The notes below the pieces were generated by a model. The model ran no database searches. It had not been told where the DNA came from and was given only the letters and a program-made list of their open reading frames with translations. A program made the translations under genes and the position numbers. This document shows positions 36,607-41,169 of a stretch of 41,169 nt of DNA, one piece after another (position 1 is the first letter of the stretch; every line of letters begins with the position of its first letter). Source of the stretch: Sulfurimonadaceae bacterium (lineage in GTDB: Bacteria; Campylobacterota; Campylobacteria; Campylobacterales; Sulfurimonadaceae); NCBI GenBank assembly GCA_028683835.1, contig JAQUHB010000024.1, positions 1 to 41,169 on the forward strand, given 5' to 3'.

Positions 36607-36725
36607 ATACTGTAAAACTTTATAACTTAAAAAGTTAACCTTTTGTAAAGCTGGGTTGGCAGTATAATTAGAGATGGTGAAGAAATTAAAATTGGCTGAG
36701 CCCTATCTTTGGGTACTCTGTTTTT
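36607..36725 (+). promoter_or_regulatory. Structured 5' leader, possible attenuator or riboswitch
   Basis: The leader contains ATACTG (36607-36612) paired with CAGTAT (36660-36665), enclosing a TAACTT/AAGTTA hairpin (36623-36637). Further on, GAGCCC (36698-36703) can pair with GGG-TA-CTC (36711-36718), which is followed by TGTTTTT: terminator-like. The same GAGCCC could instead pair with GGGTT at 36653-36657, giving two exclusive folds. I could not match it to a known riboswitch class with confidence. Confidence 0.35.
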
Positions 36726-36751
36726 AAAACCTTATTTTAGGAGGGTGTGTT

Positions 36752-39700
36752 ATGAAACTTACGAATATTTTTTCAAGGCTTTTGGCTGTTTTTGGACTTT
36801 TATTATTATTGAGTGTTTCTGGATGGGGAGCGTGCAGTGGTACTTCCGTTGCTACGTGGAATACATCGACAACCACATACTCTGATAGTGATTCGAGCTT
36901 TACAAACAGTTATTACACAATCACTGTCACGCAAGCTGGAATATTGAATTTAAGCGTTTATAATGCTAGTAGCGGTAGTCATACAAGGAATATCACTGCT
37001 TCTTTATATCCTAATGGTACATGTACTTCAACTGCCACTTGGAGTTCTGGTTCAATCTCAGAACTCCAAACTGCTTATTCTGGCGACATCTCTGTCTCTG
37101 TAGGTACCTATACGTTACAACTTTCAAGAAGCAGCAGTTATTCGTCAGGCTACAGTTGGAGTGGCACTTTCGCTCCAAATGCTCCTCCTGTTATTACAAA
37201 TACAAGCCGAAATGTCGATGAAAACTCACCGGCAGGAACTCTTGTTGGCATACCGATCACTGCGACGAACTCTCCTACAGGTTTTGCCATCACAGGTGGA
37301 ACTGGTCAATCTTTGTTTAATATAGATTCATCTGGTCAAATCACAGTTAAAACTGGAGTGGTGCTTGACTATGAAACAACTGCTTCTTACACTTTAACTG
37401 TTACAGCTACTAATAGCGCAGGAAGTGGTTCTGCCAATATCACGATTAATCTGAATAATATTACCGGTCCTACGATTATATCTGGACAAACATTTAGCAT
37501 AGTAGGCGGATCAGCGAATGGAACTTATATTGGAACACTAGCTGTAACAATTCCTACGCCACTGCCTTCTACAAATACAACAACAAGCTATACATCTAGC
37601 GATTCAGCTTTTACTATCAGCCATACAGGCGCAATCACAGTAGCAGACAGCGGTGGATTAACAGTTGGTACACATACAGTAACGGTAGTCGCTACCAATG
37701 CCGAGGGAACTGACACTAAAACTATTACAATAAATGTTACTGCACCTTCTGCCGACCTTGCCCTGACAAATACAGACTCCCCAGATCCTGTTATAACAAA
37801 TTCATCTCTCACCTACACTTTGGGTGTGACAAATAATGGACCTCAGACAGCCACATCTTTAACTTTAACAGATACGCTTCCTGCGGGTGTAACCTATCTA
37901 AACGCAAGTGGAACAGGCTGGTCTTGTTCTCAATCTTCCGGAACTGTTACATGTACAAATTCCAGTCTTGCTAGTGGTGCAAGTTCAAATGTCACAATAA
38001 CTCTTACTTCTCCTTCGACAGCAGGAACTATTACGAATACTGCAACTGTGACATCTGCTGTCACTGATCCGACACCTGCTAATAATACAAACATTACACA
38101 AAGTACGACGGTAAATACTCCTTCTGCTGATCTAGCATTAACAAAGACTGCACCTGCTAATGCTCTAACCAATAATACAATCCAATATACCATTACCGTT
38201 ACAAACAATGGGCCTGCAGATACCGATAATCTCACAGTGATTGACGATATCAATGCAAGTGAAACGTATCAAAATGCATATGGGACTGATTGGATATGTA
38301 CATATACATCAGCAACACGTAGATTGTCTTGTCTACATCCGACAACTTTAGCGAATGGAGATTCTACCAGCATCACTCTTATAGTTGCTGCACCAAGTAC
38401 AGCAAGCACTGTTAAAAACTATGCCAGCGTAACAAGTTTAACAACAGATCCTAATATGGCAAATAATACTAATTTTGCTTCAACGACAGTAACAGCAACA
38501 TCGATTAATTCAAATAACCCTCGTTCTTTCACCCTTCAAAAACAATACAACATCTATGGAGATATGACAATTATAGGGAACTCTGTAATGGTAAAGAAAA
38601 ATGGGACAAGTTGGACATGCCCGTCAATGACAGAGCGAAATAATGTCATCGCAGCAACCTACGCCGATATCGATAATAACGCTTCAACTTTTGACTCTTC
38701 ATCAGCAGAATTAAAACTTCCCGTAACGGCTACAAACAAAGAGATTGTTTGGGCAGGGCTTTATTGGCAAGGATATCTTGTAAATGATTCTGCAGATAAA
38801 GCAAAAGCAAATAGCGTCTTATTAAAGACTCCTATTTCTTCATCTTATGTCACTATGACCTCTGATATAACAAAATTTAATTGGCTATACGTTACAGGGA
38901 GTAGTTTCGATCGATTTTACTATCAAGGCGTAGCTGATATAACGGCTATTGTTAAAGCTGCCGGAGAAGGAAATTATACAGTTGCTAATCTTTACAGCAG
39001 TACGCTAGATGGTTTTTCTAGTAGTGACCTTAATACTGTGGGGGGAGCTTTTGGGGCATGGTCTATTGTTGTTGTTTATAAAGATAGTAGTACTACAATC
39101 AAAAATATCTCTGTGTATGACGGCTATGTTAGTATAGGCACAGTTGGAGCAACTTCTGATGGTCCCGTATATAATGATTATACTCTCACTTTATCAGGAT
39201 TTTTAACACCAACTTTGGGAACTATAAATTCAAATTTTCTTGTTTTTGCAGGAGAAGGGGATTTAGGTGGTACGGGTGATTATACTAAACTTTCAAGTGG
39301 ATCTAATTTAACAAATTTAGTATCTCTCTACAATGCAAAAAATCCAGCTAATGATATCTATAATTCATCAATCACTGACGATGGGGTTCCTGTAACTACG
39401 AGAAGTCCTAATTGTGAAAATACCATTGGCGCCGATATCGATAAATTTGATGTCGGTTCTACCGCATCTACAACAACACAAGGACAGATTATTCAGAACT
39501 CTCAAACAAGTACAAATGTAAATCTTACTACTAGTGGAGATGGCTACTTCCCTGGTGTTTTTGCATTTTCCACTCAACTATATGTTCCAGATGTATGCTA
39601 TCTCGAAGATGTCTCTTACAACGGTGCAGCGATATCAAGTACAAATATACCCTCAACGGGCGATAATGTAACATATGAAGTATCTGTCACAAATAAAAAT

Positions 39701-41169
39701 AGTGAAGCGGCGAAAGGTGTTTTTATTGAAAAAATATTTGATAAACCAAATGAAATAACTTATGTTCCCAATTCAATGTCCATAGCTCCCATACCGGGAA
39801 CCACCTACACGCCTAAAAGTGATGCTATCGGCGATGATACGGCTGAATATAATTCTGATACAGATACGGCAAAATTTTTGTTGGGGGACACTGCACAATG
39901 GTATCAAGGTGGCACTCTCTCTCAAAATGCTATTACAAAATTCAAATACGATGCCAAGCTCGGCGATCAAAATGCGAGTGAAAACACATACCTAGTTAGT
40001 TATCGTAATGATCTATTACATATTACATTTTCTGGTATTCCAATAAGAAAATGTCAGGACTTTAACAACAGTTTTTCTGTCTATACACCAGTTATAGGTG
40101 CATATAATACAGTTCATTCTGGTGCAGTTAATATCAATACTGACTCAGACCCTTTAGATCCTTCTGATGTAAAAAATGCTCTTTACACACAAGTGGTAAA
40201 TCAATCATTTTCTGTCGATTTACTTTCTCTTGACACAAATAACATCACGCCGGTAAATTCTTCAAAAGATGTAAACCTTTCCATTGTCGAACTTCCTTCT
40301 GATGGAAATTGTGACAATGCAACTTTACTACAAACTGTTACACCAACCATTCCCATTAATGGCCTCAAGCTAAAAACCGTTACCATCACGCCGATAAGAG
40401 CATCAAAAAATGCTGTCTTTAAAATGGCTACGGATACTGTAAGCTTATGTTCGCGAGATCGATTTGCTATTCGTCCTGCTAGTTTTTCTATGGATACAAA
40501 TGTCACGAGTCCTCTCATAGGAAATAGGCAATATATGCTAACGGCAACGGCAAATCAATCCGGATCGACGAGTCCATCTGTTGGCTATAACCAGACAATT
40601 GATAATACCGTCAATAAAAATACAACGACGCAGCTGGTTCTTCCTACAGGATGCGGATTGCCAAATCCACTACAAAATATCAGCACGGCTTTACCTTTTG
40701 GTGATGGTACTGTAAGTGCAGTCATTGTATATCCAAATGTAGGTGATGTCAATCTTACTATCACTGACTCAGATTGGACTTTCGTGGATTCCAATAATTC
40801 TAAAGGAGACTGTATCGCCAACAGTACTTCAAATATTCCAGTAAGCGGTAAAGTCGGTTGTTTGATACAGAGTAGTAAAATATTTAGCTTTGTTCCTCAA
40901 ACATTTAACTCATTACTAACACTTGCAAATAGTTCTACTGGGTTTACTTATATATCAACTGACCAAAATATGTCTGCACCTTTAACACTCAATACGACTG
41001 CAGTACTAGATGGTGGAGGAACTGCTACAAACTATACAAAAGACTGTTTTGCAAAAGATATTAACACTACACTTTCTTTGATGAATAATCAAAATTTATC
41101 ATGGGGAACGTCCCAAGCTAGAGTTAAATTTTTCGACGACTTAAATACTACGTCAAGATTTCTTACACA
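36752..41169 (+). CDS. Giant secreted surface protein, partial (cadherin-like, DUF11, MshQ/DUF6701-like)
   Basis: The frame is open from an ATG with an excellent AGGAGGG site to the window edge: at least 1472 residues, C-terminus missing. A Sec signal peptide (SRLLAVFGLLLLLSVSGWGA) is followed by a Ser/Thr-rich N-terminal domain (about 30-138), a cadherin-like domain (about 140-235; VDENSPAGTLVG, FNIDSSGQITV, LDYETTASYTLTVTATN), a second weaker Ig/cadherin-like domain (238-330), two DUF11 repeats (331-453 and 456-581; SADLALT, VTNNGP, ADLALTKTAPAN), a long unassigned beta-rich region (588 to about 1230; GGAFGAWSIVVVYKD) and a stretch resembling MshQ/DUF6701 proteins (from about 1236; RFAIRPASFSM). 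Composition is rich in Thr, Ser and Asn and poor in Lys, as in adhesins. Likely exported and surface-attached; function inferred only. Confidence 0.88.
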   Translation, partial: MKLTNIFSRLLAVFGLLLLLSVSGWGACSGTSVATWNTSTTTYSDSDSSFTNSYYTITVTQAGILNLSVYNASSGSHTRNITASLYPNGTCTSTATWSSGSISELQTAYSGDISVSVGTYTLQLSRSSSYSSGYSWSGTFAPNAPPVITNTSRNVDENSPAGTLVGIPITATNSPTGFAITGGTGQSLFNIDSSGQITVKTGVVLDYETTASYTLTVTATNSAGSGSANITINLNNITGPTIISGQTFSIVGGSANGTYIGTLAVTIPTPLPSTNTTTSYTSSDSAFTISHTGAITVADSGGLTVGTHTVTVVATNAEGTDTKTITINVTAPSADLALTNTDSPDPVITNSSLTYTLGVTNNGPQTATSLTLTDTLPAGVTYLNASGTGWSCSQSSGTVTCTNSSLASGASSNVTITLTSPSTAGTITNTATVTSAVTDPTPANNTNITQSTTVNTPSADLALTKTAPANALTNNTIQYTITVTNNGPADTDNLTVIDDINASETYQNAYGTDWICTYTSATRRLSCLHPTTLANGDSTSITLIVAAPSTASTVKNYASVTSLTTDPNMANNTNFASTTVTATSINSNNPRSFTLQKQYNIYGDMTIIGNSVMVKKNGTSWTCPSMTERNNVIAATYADIDNNASTFDSSSAELKLPVTATNKEIVWAGLYWQGYLVNDSADKAKANSVLLKTPISSSYVTMTSDITKFNWLYVTGSSFDRFYYQGVADITAIVKAAGEGNYTVANLYSSTLDGFSSSDLNTVGGAFGAWSIVVVYKDSSTTIKNISVYDGYVSIGTVGATSDGPVYNDYTLTLSGFLTPTLGTINSNFLVFAGEGDLGGTGDYTKLSSGSNLTNLVSLYNAKNPANDIYNSSITDDGVPVTTRSPNCENTIGADIDKFDVGSTASTTTQGQIIQNSQTSTNVNLTTSGDGYFPGVFAFSTQLYVPDVCYLEDVSYNGAAISSTNIPSTGDNVTYEVSVTNKNSEAAKGVFIEKIFDKPNEITYVPNSMSIAPIPGTTYTPKSDAIGDDTAEYNSDTDTAKFLLGDTAQWYQGGTLSQNAITKFKYDAKLGDQNASENTYLVSYRNDLLHITFSGIPIRKCQDFNNSFSVYTPVIGAYNTVHSGAVNINTDSDPLDPSDVKNALYTQVVNQSFSVDLLSLDTNNITPVNSSKDVNLSIVELPSDGNCDNATLLQTVTPTIPINGLKLKTVTITPIRASKNAVFKMATDTVSLCSRDRFAIRPASFSMDTNVTSPLIGNRQYMLTATANQSGSTSPSVGYNQTIDNTVNKNTTTQLVLPTGCGLPNPLQNISTALPFGDGTVSAVIVYPNVGDVNLTITDSDWTFVDSNNSKGDCIANSTSNIPVSGKVGCLIQSSKIFSFVPQTFNSLLTLANSSTGFTYISTDQNMSAPLTLNTTAVLDGGGTATNYTKDCFAKDINTTLSLMNNQNLSWGTSQARVKFFDDLNTTSRFLT

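Noticed and set aside
36640-36720. c-di-GMP-I (GEMM) riboswitch in the surface protein leader
   Set aside because: Only the AGCTGGGTTGGCAG piece is similar to the 3' end of that class; the conserved GCAAA and GACGCAAAGC blocks with their tetraloop hairpin were not found in the right order. Kept only as a hypothesis in the findings.
37743-38500. Recent DNA tandem duplication for the two DUF11 repeats
   Set aside because: The similarity is at protein level (SADLALT, VTNNGP) but the DNA of the two units is clearly diverged, so this is an old domain repeat and not a recent tandem repeat.
37588-40821. Several minus-strand frames of 69-107 codons within the surface protein gene
   Set aside because: They are rich in Val, Ala and Thr with no start context and mirror the Thr/Asn/Ala repeats of the long plus-strand frame; they are shadows.
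1-41169. CRISPR arrays, tRNA or rRNA genes, insertion sequences, prophage or integrase genes
   Set aside because: Gaps between genes are short and were read through; none shows a repeat-spacer pattern, cloverleaf sequence, terminal inverted repeats or transposase-like frame.

Overview
The window looks like chromosome of a low-GC, respiratory member of the Campylobacterota, most likely a Sulfurimonas-type sulfur or hydrogen oxidiser. Four things point there: a complete 15-gene nuo locus that carries unusual genes in the nuoE and nuoF positions and ends in pflA (the order known from Campylobacter); a UbiA-family prenyltransferase of the MqnP (futalosine menaquinone) type; a DUF3373-type outer-membrane protein; and the typical sigma70 promoters with strong TATAAT boxes. 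No tRNA, rRNA, CRISPR array, insertion sequence or phage gene was seen. This is mostly core chromosome. The least ordinary parts are the electron-input module of complex I and the giant surface protein that runs off the right edge.

Layout. 1-2.2 kb: rpsB-tsf (minus strand) with leader and terminator. 2.2-3.8 kb: a porin-like DUF3373 gene (plus strand). 3.9-8.6 kb: one tightly overlapping minus-strand operon mqnP - small coiled-coil membrane protein - ftsW - murG - dedA - bcp, covering quinone prenylation, the lipid II/septal wall machinery, a DedA membrane protein and a peroxiredoxin. 8.7-9.6 kb: miaA (plus strand), apparently leaderless, with its stop codon interlocked with that of pflA. 9.6-29.4 kb: minus-strand nuoA-B-C-D-E'-F'-G-G-H-I-J-K-L-M-N-pflA. 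E' is a 74-residue protein; F' joins a relic of the NuoF iron-sulfur domain to a GltD-like FAD/NAD(P)H oxidoreductase; two different nuoG genes lie in tandem. 29.6-34.1 kb: fadL-type porin, AMP-forming acyl-CoA synthetase and AAA ATPase, an overlapping three-gene operon. 34.1-36.5 kb: aldo/keto reductase, lipoprotein and endonuclease IV (nfo). 36.6 kb to the end: a structured leader and a huge secreted protein with cadherin-like and DUF11 domains and a MshQ/DUF6701-like region, open at the window edge.

How it works together. MqnP helps make the menaquinone that complex I reduces. The electron-input side of this complex I has been rebuilt: the FMN/NADH domain is missing and an FAD-containing GltD-like subunit replaces it, so the natural donor is uncertain (NADPH, NADH, ferredoxin or flavodoxin). 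The flagellar gene pflA sits directly behind nuoN and is probably co-transcribed, which links motility expression to respiration. A 12-base palindrome, CTTACATGTAAG, recurs across unrelated genes and intergenic sites far more than chance would give and may be an iterated chromosomal motif.
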